The translations under genes and the position numbers were made by a program. The notes beneath the pieces were generated by a model. The model ran no database searches. It had not been told where the DNA came from and was given only the letters and a program-made list of their open reading frames with translations. This document shows, piece by piece, positions 1 through 9,476 of a stretch of DNA of 64,000 nt. Where the stretch lies: contig NZ_CP163423.1 in NCBI RefSeq assembly GCF_041429785.1, forward strand, positions 2,728,001 through 2,792,000, read 5' to 3'. Every line of letters begins with the position of its first letter. Positions within the stretch are counted from its first letter, which is position 1. This stretch comes from Fretibacter rubidus (GTDB taxonomy: Bacteria; Pseudomonadota; Alphaproteobacteria; Caulobacterales; Maricaulaceae).

Positions 1-92
1 CCGATAAGGGCGGCAATCAGACCATATTCAATGGCCGTTGCGCCAGATGTGTCACGGGCATAATCGTTTAAAAGTTTGCGCATCGCGTTCAT
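1..92 (-). CDS. Flp/Fap-type pilin (partial, 3' end outside window)
   Basis: The minus strand from 92 encodes a short basic leader followed by the type IVb pilin signature SGATAIEYGLIAALI and then runs off the left edge. Flp pilins are 50-60-residue inner-membrane prepilins cut by a CpaA-type peptidase before the GATAIEYGL stretch and polymerised by the Tad secretion machine. Two in-frame ATG codons are possible (92 and 83). The gene starts one base after the mutT stop codon, so it could be read through from that operon, although Flp pilins usually have their own promoter. The match is to the hallmark motif only; the rest of the protein is not visible. Confidence 0.85.
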   Translation of the reverse strand, partial: MNAMRKLLNDYARDTSGATAIEYGLIAALI

Positions 93-93
93 C

Positions 94-528
94 TCAATCC
101 GTAAAGCGTCGGCCCGAAGGCAAACGATCCCTTAATTCCCGTGCCAGTTCAACATCCGCTGGCACCAAGTTTAATTCCGTCAGACGATCTGGGAACACCC
201 ATTTCACCTTTTGGCCTTCTGTGGGACGTAAAAACCCATCCCATTGTCGACACAGATAAAGTGGCATCAAAAGATTAAAATCATCATAAGCGAATGAAGA
301 AAATCCAAAGGGTTGCAAGCAGCGCAAGCACGGCTCTATCCCTAGTTCTTCATAAAGCTCGCGTACGACCGCGTCTTCTGGTGCCTCCCCCGTCTCCAGT
401 TTTCCGCCCGGAAATTCCCACATCCCTGCATGGTCTTTCCCGCTCGGTCGCTGGCTCATTAAGACCCGCCCATCTGCATCAATCAGAGCACAGGCCGCAA
501 CAAGCAACAACGGTTTATTAAGTGACAT
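94..528 (-). CDS. mutT: MutT-type Nudix hydrolase (8-oxo-dGTP diphosphatase)
   Basis: This 144-residue protein has a complete Nudix box at about residues 42-64 (GKLETGE, then REL and EELGI), which binds Mg2+ and cleaves nucleoside diphosphate linkages. The N-terminus (LLVAACALID) and the SQRP/WEFPGGK context are typical of MutT, which removes 8-oxo-dGTP from the nucleotide pool. The mutY homologue that corrects the matching base mispair lies at 14,535-15,656. The gene lies 50 bases downstream of argJ on the same strand, the usual alphaproteobacterial order of parvulin, argJ and mutT, so it is probably the last gene of that operon. Confidence 0.9.
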   Translation of the reverse strand: MSLNKPLLLVAACALIDADGRVLMSQRPSGKDHAGMWEFPGGKLETGEAPEDAVVRELYEELGIEPCLRCLQPFGFSSFAYDDFNLLMPLYLCRQWDGFLRPTEGQKVKWVFPDRLTELNLVPADVELARELRDRLPSGRRFTD

Positions 529-578
529 GTCTTAATTTTCCCTCAGCCGTTATGGTTAAGCGCGTCTTAATCTTAGCT

Positions 579-1820
579 CTAGCTGCGGTAATCCGCGTTA
601 ATATCGATATATTGATGGGTCAAATCACAGCCGTAAACAACAGACTGACCGTCGCCCAGTCCCAAATCGACACGGATATCAATCTCGGCATTTTTCATAT
701 AAGCCGCCCCGTCGGCCTCTGTATAATGCGGCGCAGGTTGACCATGCTGCGCGAGCAAATGCGGGCCGATATGAACCGTCAGCTTATCACGTTCCGCCGG
801 CTCCCCCGCTTTGCCGACAGCCATAATGATGCGGCCCCAATTGGCGTCTTGCCCCGCCACAGCGGTTTTCACCAGCGGAGAGTTCGCAATGCTCATGCCG
901 ATTTTCTTGGCGCTTTTATCGCTGACGGCCCCAGATATTGTGACGCGAATAAATTTGGAAATCCCTTCGCCGTCTTTGATGATTTGCATCGCCAAATTAA
1001 ATAAAACACGGTGAAGTGCGGCTTTGAAGTCATCAAGACGCGGATCATTCACATCTGTAATCAGTCTATGATCCGCCGCACAACTGGCCAGCAGCAAAAG
1101 CGTATCTGATGTGGATGTGTCGCTATCAACCGTAATGGCATTAAAGGTGCTGCCGACTTGGTCAGAGAGCAGGACTTGTAAAACGCTGTCGTTGATATTG
1201 GCGTCGGTCGCGACATAGGCCAGCATGGTCGCCATATCAGGCGCAATCATACCAGAGCCCTTGGCGATGCCGTTAATTTGCACGCGCACCCCATCAATTA
1301 CGGCGCTGTCAGTTGCGCCTTTAGCATAGGTATCTGTCGTCATTATCGCACGCGCCGCATCGGCCCAGCCCTCCGCTGACAAGCTGGCTTTCATCGCGGA
1401 GAACTGCGCTGTGAGCTTTGAGGCGTCCAAGGCTTCGCCAATGACACCCGTGGAGGATAGCAAGACACCGTCACGCGCGGCACCAAAAATATCCGCAATG
1501 CCTTGAGCGGTCTCGACCACGGCATCTACCGATTTTTGACCCGCAAAAACATTGGCCGTGCCAGAATTGACCACCACAACACGCGGGCCTTTTGTGTCAA
1601 CCGATAGCGCCTTGCGTGACCAATCCACAGGCGCACCGGGGCAGAGGTTTTGGGTGAAGACACCGGCGACTTGCGTTCCCGCTTGGCCGACCATCACCCA
1701 TAAATCCGTGCGCCCTTTATAGCGCACGCCAGCCTCGGCCGTAGCCATAGTGAAGCCGTCAATCTTTGGCATATCGGGAAAATGTAAAGGGGCAAAAGGC
1801 GAAGGCTTATATTTACTCAT
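579..1820 (-). CDS. argJ: Bifunctional ornithine acetyltransferase / N-acetylglutamate synthase
   Basis: ArgJ moves the acetyl group from N-acetylornithine to glutamate in the cyclic arginine pathway. The 413-residue protein carries the autoprocessing site PDMATMLAY; the precursor is cut between Ala and Thr of ATML, and the freed Thr is the nucleophile. The C-terminus (NWGRI.MAVGKAGEP and the closing HQYIDINADYRS) is typical of the family. The reading frame stays open to 1928, but the start at 1820 (MSKYKPSPFAP) fits the family. It overlaps the last codons of the upstream parvulin gene by 8 bases, which suggests translational coupling. Confidence 0.95.
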   Translation of the reverse strand: MSKYKPSPFAPLHFPDMPKIDGFTMATAEAGVRYKGRTDLWVMVGQAGTQVAGVFTQNLCPGAPVDWSRKALSVDTKGPRVVVVNSGTANVFAGQKSVDAVVETAQGIADIFGAARDGVLLSSTGVIGEALDASKLTAQFSAMKASLSAEGWADAARAIMTTDTYAKGATDSAVIDGVRVQINGIAKGSGMIAPDMATMLAYVATDANINDSVLQVLLSDQVGSTFNAITVDSDTSTSDTLLLLASCAADHRLITDVNDPRLDDFKAALHRVLFNLAMQIIKDGEGISKFIRVTISGAVSDKSAKKIGMSIANSPLVKTAVAGQDANWGRIIMAVGKAGEPAERDKLTVHIGPHLLAQHGQPAPHYTEADGAAYMKNAEIDIRVDLGLGDGQSVVYGCDLTHQYIDINADYRS

Positions 1821-2781
1821 CAGGGGTTTGCTCTTCTTCTTGTGGGATATTTTCAGACGCGTCCTCTTCAGACATGTCCACTGGCGTGTCCTTATCGACA
1901 ATAGCTTGACCAAATAATAACGACACATCGCCTTTGTCGCGCAAATCTTTCACGAGTTTTTGTATTTCGTCATAAGTCATAAAATTGACAATCTCGCCGC
2001 GCATTTGCTCAAATGTCGGTTGGCGTCCGTCGCGGCGGTCAAGGACTTCGACGATATGCCAGCCAAATTCCGTTTCAAACGGCGCAGATATTGTCTCTGT
2101 TGGGGTTGAAAACGCGACACGCGTGAAATCTTTGGTTAGCATATCGGCGGTGAAATAACCCAAATCGCCTGCATTTTCGCGACTGGCACGGTCAATGGAC
2201 AGCTCTGTGGCCACTGCACCAAAGGGCTCTCCTGCGGCAAGACGCGTAGCAGCAGCTTTGATCTCCTCCTCGGTTTCGACCAGAATATGTCGCGCGCGAA
2301 TTTCATCACCCCGTTCCCGCAAAGCGGCTTGGGCTTCAAACATCTTCTTGATTGTCTCCTCATTCACGGTTTTTTGCAGATGCTGCTCGACCAGAATTGA
2401 CGACAAAATACGCTCGCGCGAGACCGCCAGCCGCCGCTGCGCCTCGTCGCTTTGGTCAAGCGACTGCCGCAGCGCCGCCAGAGCCATAAGCCGTTGATCG
2501 ATTAATTCGTCCAACATTTGTTGAAACACCGCATCACCAGGCTTTAGCCCCGCACCCGTCTCAATGAGTTTTTGCGCCGTGGCCGCCCGTTCCACATCGC
2601 TAAGATAGATTGTTGTGCCGTCCACATTGGCCACAGCTGTATCGCCCAACCGTACTACAGAGGTCCCCATTGCGCTTTTATTATCGACCAAAGTCTTGTC
2701 ATGACAGGCCGCAAGAAAAACCGTCACCGATAGAAGACACAGCAGCAAAAAACGGCGAAAAAAGAGATTGTTTACAGGCAT
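1813..2781 (-). CDS. Parvulin-type peptidyl-prolyl isomerase lipoprotein (SurA/PrsA-like)
   Basis: The 322-residue protein begins with a lipoprotein signal whose lipobox ends FLAAC, so it should be anchored to a membrane on the periplasmic side. A SurA-like helical N-terminal region is followed by a rotamase domain (ARHILVETEEEI ... GDLGYFTADML ... FGWHIVEVLDRR). It likely helps fold exported or outer-membrane proteins. The ATG at 2781 is chosen because GGAG lies seven bases upstream and the signal peptide starts there; a longer frame to 2829 has no such support. It is divergent from secA, which links it by position to protein export. Confidence 0.88.
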   Translation of the reverse strand: MPVNNLFFRRFLLLCLLSVTVFLAACHDKTLVDNKSAMGTSVVRLGDTAVANVDGTTIYLSDVERAATAQKLIETGAGLKPGDAVFQQMLDELIDQRLMALAALRQSLDQSDEAQRRLAVSRERILSSILVEQHLQKTVNEETIKKMFEAQAALRERGDEIRARHILVETEEEIKAAATRLAAGEPFGAVATELSIDRASRENAGDLGYFTADMLTKDFTRVAFSTPTETISAPFETEFGWHIVEVLDRRDGRQPTFEQMRGEIVNFMTYDEIQKLVKDLRDKGDVSLLFGQAIVDKDTPVDMSEEDASENIPQEEEQTPDE

Positions 2782-2839
2782 TTTAACTCCATTCGGCCAA
2801 AACGGGCCAATTGGCCTGAATTGTAACATGCGCTTACAT

Positions 2840-2868
2840 TGACTTAGGCGATAACCGTCCCTAAGTCA
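2840..2868. promoter_or_regulatory. Inverted repeat in the secA / parvulin divergent region
   Basis: A perfect 9-bp inverted repeat (TGACTTAGG at 2840-2848, CCTAAGTCA at 2860-2868) with an 11-base spacer lies in the 142-bp gap between the divergent parvulin and secA starts. It could be an operator or a leader hairpin for secA. A -35-like TTGACT overlaps its left arm. The function is inferred from position only. Confidence 0.35.
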
Positions 2869-2923
2869 CCCCAAAGCATAATCTGGCGGGACCCTATAAG
2901 ATGCCAGGCATAGGAGTGTCTTG

Positions 2924-5662
2924 ATGTTGAACATCGCGAAGAAGCTTTTCGGGACAGAAAACGACCGGAAACTGAAAAAGCTACAGCCCATTGTTGACAA
3001 AATTAACGCGCTAGAGCCAGATTTTGTTAGCCTCACCGATGAGCAGCTAAAAGCAAAAACAGTCGAGTTTCGCACGCGTTTTGACGGCGGAGAGAGCCTT
3101 GATGATATGCTGCCCGAGGCGTTCGCCACGGTTCGCGAAGCCGCCAAACGCACGCTGGGTCAACGCCATTATGACGTGCAGCTTATTGGCGGTATCACAC
3201 TCCACCGCGGCGAAATTGCAGAAATGCGCACAGGCGAAGGTAAAACACTTGTCTCGACCCTTGCGGCTTATCTTAACGGACTAACTGGGCGCGGTGTACA
3301 TATTGTGACCGTCAATGATTATCTGGCCAAGCGCGACTCTGAATGGATGGGTCAGATTTATAATTTCCTTGGCCTAACGGTCGATTGTATCAATAATCAC
3401 GACCCTTACGGTAATCAGCGCAAAGCCGCCTATGCGTGCGATATTACCTACGGTACGAATAATGAATACGGCTTTGATTATCTGCGCGATAATATGAAAT
3501 ATAGCCTTGAGGAGATGAGCCAGCGTGGCCATGTCTATACCATCATCGACGAGATCGACTCAATTTTGATTGATGAAGCCCGTACGCCGCTGATTATTTC
3601 CGGTCCGACAGATGATAAATCAGACTTTTACCAACGCATCAACACTATCATCCCTGACATCACAGAGGACGGTTATGATGTCGACGAAAAAGCCCGCACA
3701 GCGACCTTTAATGAAAAAGGTAACGAGCAGATTGAAGCCATCTTACGCGGCCTGGGTATGCTCGAAGGTGAAAGCCTTTATGACGTGGAAAACGTCACAG
3801 TTGTGCACCACATCAACCAAGCCCTCAAAGCCCATAAGCTTTTCGTGCAAGACAAAGATTATATTGTCAAAGACGGTGAAGTTGTTCTGATTGATGAGTT
3901 TACAGGCCGCATGATGGATGGCCGCCGCCTATCCGAAGGCCTGCACCAAGCGATTGAAGCCAAAGAGGGCGTTGAAATTAAACCAGAGAACCAGACGCTG
4001 GCCTCTATCACGTTACAAAACTATTTCCGTCTTTATGAAAAACTGTCTGGCATGACGGGTACAGCGGAAACCGAAGCGTCTGAATTTTTTGACATCTATA
4101 AGCTTGAAGTGCTGGTCATTCCCACTAACCGCCCCATTCAGCGGATTGATGACCAAGACGAGATTTACCGCACAGAACGCGAGAAGTTCAACATCATCAT
4201 TGACGAGATTATCGAATGTAAGAAAAAAGGCCAACCCGTTTTGGTCGGTACTGTCTCTATTGAAAAATCCGAAGCATTGGCCCGCATCCTGGTTGAGCGT
4301 AATATTGAGCACAAAGTCCTCAATGCGCGTTTCCACGAAGAAGAAGCCGCCATTGTCGCGCTTGCGGGTGTGCCGGGTGCAGTCACAATCGCCACCAATA
4401 TGGCGGGCCGTGGTACCGATATTCAGCTTGGCGGTAATTTTGAAATGCGCGTCGAGCAGGAAATTCCAGAGACCGCAACAGAGGCCGAACGCGAAGCGCA
4501 AACCGCCCGTATCAAAGCCGAAATTGCGGTGCTGCGCGAAGAGGCGCTTAACGCTGGCGGGCTTTATGTCCTCGGCACAGAACGTCACGAGAGCCGCCGC
4601 ATTGATAACCAATTGCGCGGTCGTACGGGCCGCCAAGGCGATCCGGGGCGCTCAAAGTTTTACCTCTCAACCGAAGATGACCTGATGCGCATCTTTGGTG
4701 GTGACCGCCTCAAAGCGATGATGAGCAAGCTGGGCTGGGAAGAAGGTGAAAACCTGACCAACCGCTTTATGACCAAAGCGGTCGAGCGCGCGCAAGTCCG
4801 TGTGGAAACCCGGAACTTTGATATTCGTAAAAACCTTCTGAAATATGATGACGTTATGAATGACCAGCGCAAAACGATCTTTGATCAGCGCATGGAATTT
4901 ATGACCGATGACGATGTCTCAGACGTCATTGAAGATTTCCGTCACCAGCTTTGTGAAGAGTTGATTGAAAAACACGTCCCGAAAAAGGCCTATGCTGAAC
5001 AGTGGGATATCAAAGGTCTAGAGGCGCGCACAGGCGAGCTTTTGCGCATGTCTGTGCCTTTTGATGAATGGGCCGCCGAAGAAGGTATCGCCGATGAGGA
5101 GATGCGTGAGCGTTTGATCAAAAGCTCTGATTTGATGTTTGCGGAACTGACCAAAAATATTCCCGAAGACGCGATGCACCGTGTAGAGAAAGATATCCTC
5201 TTGCAAGTTATCGATTTGAACTGGCGAGAACACTTGCAACAGCTTGACGCGCTGAAATCCGTTATCGGTATGCGCGCCTATGGCCAGCGTGATCCGCTAA
5301 ATGAGTATAAGTCAGAGGCCTTCACCTTGTTTGATAATCTGCTGACTGATCTACGCGAAGGCGTGACCAAGGCGATGACCAATGTGTTGATGCAGGAAAT
5401 GGAACGCCAAGCGCAAGCTCAAGCACCTGCACCCAGTACTGCTTCAAGTACTGGCTCAAGCGCTACCCGGCGTAGTAGCGCCCGTAGCCCCATGGATATG
5501 GTCACCGCCGCCGCGGCCGCGGCCCCCGCTGTGGGCTCTGGCACAGGCACATTGCCCGAAGGCGCGCTTGACGGCATATCACGCAATGCGCCTTGTCCGT
5601 GTGGTTCTGGCCTAAAGGTCAAACAATGCCACGGCAAAGTCGGCGGCACGCAGAGCTTCTAA
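2924..5662 (+). CDS. secA: Preprotein translocase ATPase SecA
   Basis: SecA is the ATP-driven motor that pushes unfolded preproteins through SecYEG. The 912-residue protein shows the Walker A loop MRTGEGKT (about residues 101-108), the DEAD-like [19 protein letters not shown], the [10 protein letters not shown] motif of the second helicase fold, the [17 protein letters not shown] segment, and a C-terminal zinc-binding SEC-C tail ([14 protein letters not shown]) that binds SecB or phospholipid. An Ala/Pro/Ser-rich linker precedes the tail. GGAG at 2913-2916 sits seven bases before the ATG at 2924, so this start is preferred over the TTG at 2921. A weak hairpin without a T-run follows the stop. 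Confidence 0.98.
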   Translation: MLNIAKKLFGTENDRKLKKLQPIVDKINALEPDFVSLTDEQLKAKTVEFRTRFDGGESLDDMLPEAFATVREAAKRTLGQRHYDVQLIGGITLHRGEIAEMRTGEGKTLVSTLAAYLNGLTGRGVHIVTVNDYLAKRDSEWMGQIYNFLGLTVDCINNHDPYGNQRKAAYACDITYGTNNEYGFDYLRDNMKYSLEEMSQRGHVYTIIDEIDSILIDEARTPLIISGPTDDKSDFYQRINTIIPDITEDGYDVDEKARTATFNEKGNEQIEAILRGLGMLEGESLYDVENVTVVHHINQALKAHKLFVQDKDYIVKDGEVVLIDEFTGRMMDGRRLSEGLHQAIEAKEGVEIKPENQTLASITLQNYFRLYEKLSGMTGTAETEASEFFDIYKLEVLVIPTNRPIQRIDDQDEIYRTEREKFNIIIDEIIECKKKGQPVLVGTVSIEKSEALARILVERNIEHKVLNARFHEEEAAIVALAGVPGAVTIATNMAGRGTDIQLGGNFEMRVEQEIPETATEAEREAQTARIKAEIAVLREEALNAGGLYVLGTERHESRRIDNQLRGRTGRQGDPGRSKFYLSTEDDLMRIFGGDRLKAMMSKLGWEEGENLTNRFMTKAVERAQVRVETRNFDIRKNLLKYDDVMNDQRKTIFDQRMEFMTDDDVSDVIEDFRHQLCEELIEKHVPKKAYAEQWDIKGLEARTGELLRMSVPFDEWAAEEGIADEEMRERLIKSSDLMFAELTKNIPEDAMHRVEKDILLQVIDLNWREHLQQLDALKSVIGMRAYGQRDPLNEYKSEAFTLFDNLLTDLREGVTKAMTNVLMQEMERQAQAQAPAPSTASSTGSSATRRSSARSPMDMVTAAAAAAPAVGSGTGTLPEGALDGISRNAPCPCGSGLKVKQCHGKVGGTQSF

Positions 5663-5724
5663 GGATTTAGTGAGCGGTTCACACTAAAGACACGTCATTC
5701 CGACGCGACAAATGAGTTTTATCC

Positions 5725-6360
5725 CTAGAGCGGTATCAAATTCCGCTTTCGTGTATAGCTCGTATAGCCGACATTTGCGCCGAGGCGCACGCCAACACCG
5801 CTGCGTACGGGCGCGAGCGTAATGCCGTTAGCCCGTTGATAATTCACCGCCATACCGGCCACTAAAAATGCCGAACCATCAGCGCCCGGGAAACGCTGGA
5901 AAATATAATTCGGATCGGTCAGACCGTAAACCAGCGTAAAGACTTTCGACGCATCCGCGCCCCAGTCAAAGCCAATGCTGGGCCCTTGCCAGTAAATTTC
6001 TTGTGACGTGCCATTTTTCATCCATAGCGTGCCTTTGCCGTAGCGCACACCGCCGATAACCGCACCGCCGCCTTCTTCGCCAGTGATATAGCCAACAGGA
6101 CGACCCCGGTCTTTAAACAGGCGTTCAATGGCAGAGGCTGCTGATTCCGATGTCACGCCCAAATGGGTGGAAATCCCCGCAACCAGCTCGCTCTCATTAT
6201 AAGTTTCCGCACGGTTAATATTGCGGTTTTGCGCGTCGCGTACGTCAGACTTGCCTGTCGGGTCATTAGGCGCCGTGGCGCAGCCGCTAAGACCACCGCT
6301 CATCATCATTATTGCTGCTGTTGTGGCCATGGCCACGCGTTTGATAGAGAAATCCGTCAT
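5725..6360 (-). CDS. EipA/DUF1134 family envelope lipoprotein
   Basis: The 211-residue protein has a signal peptide with lipobox LSGC and a DUF1134 body (GGVRYGKGTLWMKNG, IYWQGPSIGFDWGADAS, FTLVYGL). DUF1134 proteins such as Brucella EipA are periplasmic small beta-barrel proteins needed for envelope integrity in Alphaproteobacteria; their biochemical activity is unknown. The ATG at 6360 has AAGGA nine bases upstream. The start at 6393 given by the longest frame lacks this and would bury the signal peptide. It converges on secA. Confidence 0.85.
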   Translation of the reverse strand: MTDFSIKRVAMATTAAIMMMSGGLSGCATAPNDPTGKSDVRDAQNRNINRAETYNESELVAGISTHLGVTSESAASAIERLFKDRGRPVGYITGEEGGGAVIGGVRYGKGTLWMKNGTSQEIYWQGPSIGFDWGADASKVFTLVYGLTDPNYIFQRFPGADGSAFLVAGMAVNYQRANGITLAPVRSGVGVRLGANVGYTSYTRKRNLIPL

Positions 6361-6407
6361 AATAATTATCCTTTTGTGCCCATCAGTGGTCACCGTGCAA
6401 AACTATA

Positions 6408-6422
6408 GTTAATAAATGACGA
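6408..6422 (+). promoter_or_regulatory. Recurrent intergenic motif (GTTAATAA...ACGA), copy 1
   Basis: The sequence GTTAATAAATGACGA lies in the divergent gap between the EipA-like gene and rmuC. It resembles GTTAATAAGTTAACGA at 17,060 and GTTAATAAGTTTACGA at 45,159, both also intergenic, but is one base shorter. It may be a regulator site; nothing in the sequence identifies the protein. Confidence 0.2.
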
Positions 6423-6546
6423 AAATATGGCTGTGATAACCCCTATGGAGGTTAAACTTTGGACAGACGCGCCCTCGCCCCCTTTAAAAAGTTTCGTCTT
6501 TGTTCTGTTTTCTTGCAAGCCCGCCGAATCTGTGGGACACAGCGCT

Positions 6547-7695
6547 ATGGATCCACTTTTATCATATCAAGGCATAGAGCTGACGCTGGTCGAGCTGTGC
6601 CTCTGGGCGGCGCTGTTGCTGCTGGGTATTTTAATCACGCTGCTGCTCGCCCGTCGCGGGGCAAAAAACCCTGTGCTGGAACAACAGTTGACCGATATGG
6701 CGCAGCAGCAAGCGGCCCTGCAAGGACGGCTTGCGCAATTTGCCGATGATAGCGCGCAGCGCGAAACCTTGTTCCGAGAGAGCCTTGATACACGACTGTC
6801 CAAAGTGTCCGAGACCGTCGGGCGCTCGATTGTCGAGACGCAAGAACGCAATTCACAAAACCTAAAACAGCTGCATGAACGCCTGGCCCTGATTGACCGC
6901 GCGCAGAAAAATATTGAAACGCTGTCGGGCGAAGTGTCGGGCCTGCAAAGCTTGCTATCTAATAAACAATCACGCGGCGCCTTTGGCGAGAAGCAAATGC
7001 AGGACCTGATCGAGAATTACTTGCCGCCCAATGCCTATAGTTTTCAGCACACATTATCCAACGGCAAGCGCGTCGATGCCCTGATCCATATGCCCAATGA
7101 CCAAGGCGATGTGGCGATTGATAGTAAATTTCCCATGGAAGCGTGGCGGCGTTTAACCGACGCTGATAATACAGACGGCAGCGTTCAAGCGGGTCGTGAT
7201 TTCGCCCGCGATATGCTGGTGCATATCAAAGCGGTGGCCGAGAAATACCTCATTTTTGGAGAGACCCACGATATTGCGCTGTTGTTCCTGCCCAGCGAGG
7301 CTGTCTATGCCGAACTGCACGCCAATTTCCCGCTGGTCGTCGAGCAAGGCTTTGCGCAAAAGGTGATGATTGTCTCGCCGACGACATTCATGGCGACGCT
7401 GCATACCATGCGTGCCGTAATGAAGGACGCCGCCATGCGCGAACAAGCCCATATCATCCAGCGCGAGGTTGGCATGATGGCCAAAGATGTGACCTTGCTG
7501 GATGACCGTGTCGCCAAACTACAAAGTCATTTTAACCAGACAGGCGAAGACATTCGCAAAATCCGGATCTCGACCGAGAAAATCACCAAGCGCGCCGACA
7601 AAATAGAGAGCCTAGATGTGGCCGGGTCAGAGGCAGACAGCGCCAGCAATGTCACGGAATTTGTCAAACCGTCCCTGAAAGATAATCGGTCATAG
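6547..7695 (+). CDS. rmuC: DNA recombination protein RmuC
   Basis: RmuC proteins limit inversions at short inverted repeats and have a nuclease-like core. The 382-residue protein has an N-terminal membrane helix (LWAALLLLGILITLLLA), a long coiled coil, and the conserved RmuC core (NKQSRGAFGE, DSKFPMEAWRR, VSPTTFMATLHTMR). The frame is open from 6427, but the segment before 6547 is unlike the family and the ATG at 6547 places the membrane helix at the usual distance. The downstream small gene starts three bases after the stop, so they probably form one transcript. Confidence 0.9.
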   Translation: MDPLLSYQGIELTLVELCLWAALLLLGILITLLLARRGAKNPVLEQQLTDMAQQQAALQGRLAQFADDSAQRETLFRESLDTRLSKVSETVGRSIVETQERNSQNLKQLHERLALIDRAQKNIETLSGEVSGLQSLLSNKQSRGAFGEKQMQDLIENYLPPNAYSFQHTLSNGKRVDALIHMPNDQGDVAIDSKFPMEAWRRLTDADNTDGSVQAGRDFARDMLVHIKAVAEKYLIFGETHDIALLFLPSEAVYAELHANFPLVVEQGFAQKVMIVSPTTFMATLHTMRAVMKDAAMREQAHIIQREVGMMAKDVTLLDDRVAKLQSHFNQTGEDIRKIRISTEKITKRADKIESLDVAGSEADSASNVTEFVKPSLKDNRS

Positions 7696-7698
7696 GGC

Positions 7699-8055
7699 GT
7701 GGCGATAAAAGATTATGACATTTACTACGGCGGGCGATTGTTTCGTCCCGTCGCGACAACGGACGGCTCAGATACAACATCAGAGACAATTTTCAAATAT
7801 GAGCAAAAAGGCGATATGCTGACCGGCACCTATGCGGGTGGGGATGTCTATTTCGGGCACCTTATCGGCACAGTTGACGAACGCGGGCGCATCGATATGC
7901 GTTACCATCATATGACCGAAAACGGCGATCTGATGACAGGGATTTGTCAGTCCACACCAGAGATTATGAGCAACGGGAAAATCCGCCTTTATGAGCGCTG
8001 GCGCTGGACATGCGGCAACCGCTCTAAGGGGCGCTCGACGCTGGAAGAACTATAG
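7699..8055 (+). CDS. Conserved small protein (the one often labelled n-acetylglutamate synthase)
   Basis: This is a 118-residue soluble protein starting at GTG 7699, with no signal peptide. The pattern FRPVATTDGSDTTSETIF, LTGTYAGGDVYFGHLIG, MRYHHMTENGDLMTGIC, and RWRWTCG matches a small family of beta-rich proteins that databases often call n-acetylglutamate synthase without evidence. I assign no activity. It follows rmuC with a three-base gap, and its 3' end overlaps the convergent DUF6498 gene by 32 bases. Confidence 0.75.
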   Translation: MAIKDYDIYYGGRLFRPVATTDGSDTTSETIFKYEQKGDMLTGTYAGGDVYFGHLIGTVDERGRIDMRYHHMTENGDLMTGICQSTPEIMSNGKIRLYERWRWTCGNRSKGRSTLEEL

Positions 8056-8683
8056 GGGGCGTAGCTGTCTCTTCGGCTTTACGGGTCTCGCGCAGATGCG
8101 CGCCCAAATCCACAATCGTCTTTAGCGCAATCAACAGAATCAAGGCCGCAATCGGCGCGCCAAAACTTTGCATCGCAAAGCCGCCAAATAGAACTGTCAT
8201 ATGCATAATCATAACACGGCCATAAGGCGCGAACAGCTGGGCCTGCGGGTTTTTTGACACAAATTCACCGCGCGATAACCGCATAACAAATGACACACTA
8301 TGGCTGAACAAAAAAACGGCTGCTGTCCACAGAAGCGGCCCGCCCGATAAAAGCTGCGCAAACTCTGGCCCTGCCTCAAAAAGCGAGCCTAGAAAGGCCG
8401 CATGGGCGGCGCAAAATCCTCCAAAATGCACAGTGAAAAAGAGGCTTAAAAATATTTTGCCGCCAAGGCTTTTGCCGTGCTGGCTTGGTACCCCATTTAT
8501 TTTTGGCCCGCTGCCCGCCGCGAGAATACGAGGGATGTTCAAAATCCCGATAATCACGCTCTCGACCCAATAAACCACCAGTATCGAGTTCACCGTCCAA
8601 CCAAACGCAAACAACCCAATGAGCGGCACAAGGTTCGCGGCCACAAGCAGGATTATCGGGAGTGTTTTAGATTGGCCAAACAT
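8024..8683 (-). CDS. DUF6498-like integral membrane protein
   Basis: The protein is about 219 residues with five or six hydrophobic segments, beginning ILLVAANLVPLIGLFAFGW and YWVESVIIGILNIPRIL, features of the DUF6498 family of unknown function. It follows recR on the same strand: the GTG at 8686 would overlap the recR stop and the ATG at 8683 follows it directly, so translation is probably coupled. Its 3' end overlaps the convergent gene at 7,699-8,055. Nothing visible indicates a substrate or catalytic site. Confidence 0.75.
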   Translation of the reverse strand: MFGQSKTLPIILLVAANLVPLIGLFAFGWTVNSILVVYWVESVIIGILNIPRILAAGSGPKINGVPSQHGKSLGGKIFLSLFFTVHFGGFCAAHAAFLGSLFEAGPEFAQLLSGGPLLWTAAVFLFSHSVSFVMRLSRGEFVSKNPQAQLFAPYGRVMIMHMTVLFGGFAMQSFGAPIAALILLIALKTIVDLGAHLRETRKAEETATPPIVLPASSAP

Positions 8684-8685
8684 CA

Positions 8686-9291
8686 CTAAAACGGACGGCG
8701 GCTTTTCATCGCGGCCGAGATTGTGCCGTCGTCCAGATAATCAAGCTCCCCACCGACAGGCACGCCGTGGGCCAGGCGCGAGACGCTCACGCCCGTACCA
8801 GAGAGCTGATCTGTAATATAATGCGCCGTGGTTTGACCGTCGACTGTCGCGTTCATGGCGAGGATTATCTCCGATACTCCGTCACGGCTCGCGCGGGTAA
8901 TCAGCCGCGCAATGTTTAAATCCTCTGGCCGTATGCCCTCAATCGCGGACAGGGTCCCACCCAGCACATGATAGGTCCCGCGAAAGGCCGCCGCCCGTTC
9001 CATCGCCCATAAATCCGATACATCTTGGACCACACAAATCAGCGCCTGATCCCGCCCCGGGGCCGCGCAAATATTGCACGGCGAACAGGCATCAAGGTTC
9101 CCGCAGTTTTCGCATTCCGTGATATGATTGGCCGCATCCATAAGCGCTTGGGCCAGAGGCCGCATCAAGCGGTCGCGTTTTTTAATGAGATCAAGCGCCG
9201 CCCGCCTTGCTGAGCGCGGCCCAAGCCCCGGCAGCTTGGCGAGCAAGCCAATCAACCGTTCAATTTCAGGGCCACCCTGTCCGTTTGCCAT
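8686..9291 (-). CDS. recR: Recombination mediator protein RecR
   Basis: RecR loads RecA at gaps as part of the RecFOR pathway. The 201-residue length is standard. A helix-hairpin-helix ([11 protein letters not shown], about residues 17-28) is followed by the C4 zinc finger (CENCG ... CSPCNIC, about 60-75), then a Toprim domain ([15 protein letters not shown] ... [19 protein letters not shown]) and the C-terminal [16 protein letters not shown] motif. The usual upstream partners dnaX and ybaB are not here. The membrane-protein gene downstream appears to be co-translated. Confidence 0.96.
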   Translation of the reverse strand: MANGQGGPEIERLIGLLAKLPGLGPRSARRAALDLIKKRDRLMRPLAQALMDAANHITECENCGNLDACSPCNICAAPGRDQALICVVQDVSDLWAMERAAAFRGTYHVLGGTLSAIEGIRPEDLNIARLITRASRDGVSEIILAMNATVDGQTTAHYITDQLSGTGVSVSRLAHGVPVGGELDYLDDGTISAAMKSRRPF

Positions 9292-9476
9292 AACGCATCC
9301 TTTTCATGACACCCAAGCTTCTCATGATACCAAGGGCGCACATCTTTGACATAGGCGTAACGGGATTTGCACAACTCGACAATAGGGCGCGGCAATAGCA
9401 CCTTGAGTCAAAACACTATCCGTCATTTAACCCGCTCTCTATTGCTCTTGGCGCGAAATTGGGGCAGGAGGGGGCT

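Noticed and set aside
4013-4636. 207-codon open frame opposite secA
   Set aside because: It is the antisense shadow of a conserved gene, and its translation has no recognisable domain.
9252-9401. 49-codon minus-strand frame from GTG 9,401 overlapping recR
   Set aside because: The translation looks partly natural (RYAYVKDVRPWYHEKLG), but it overlaps recR in another frame and has only a GTG start. Kept as a possible relic.
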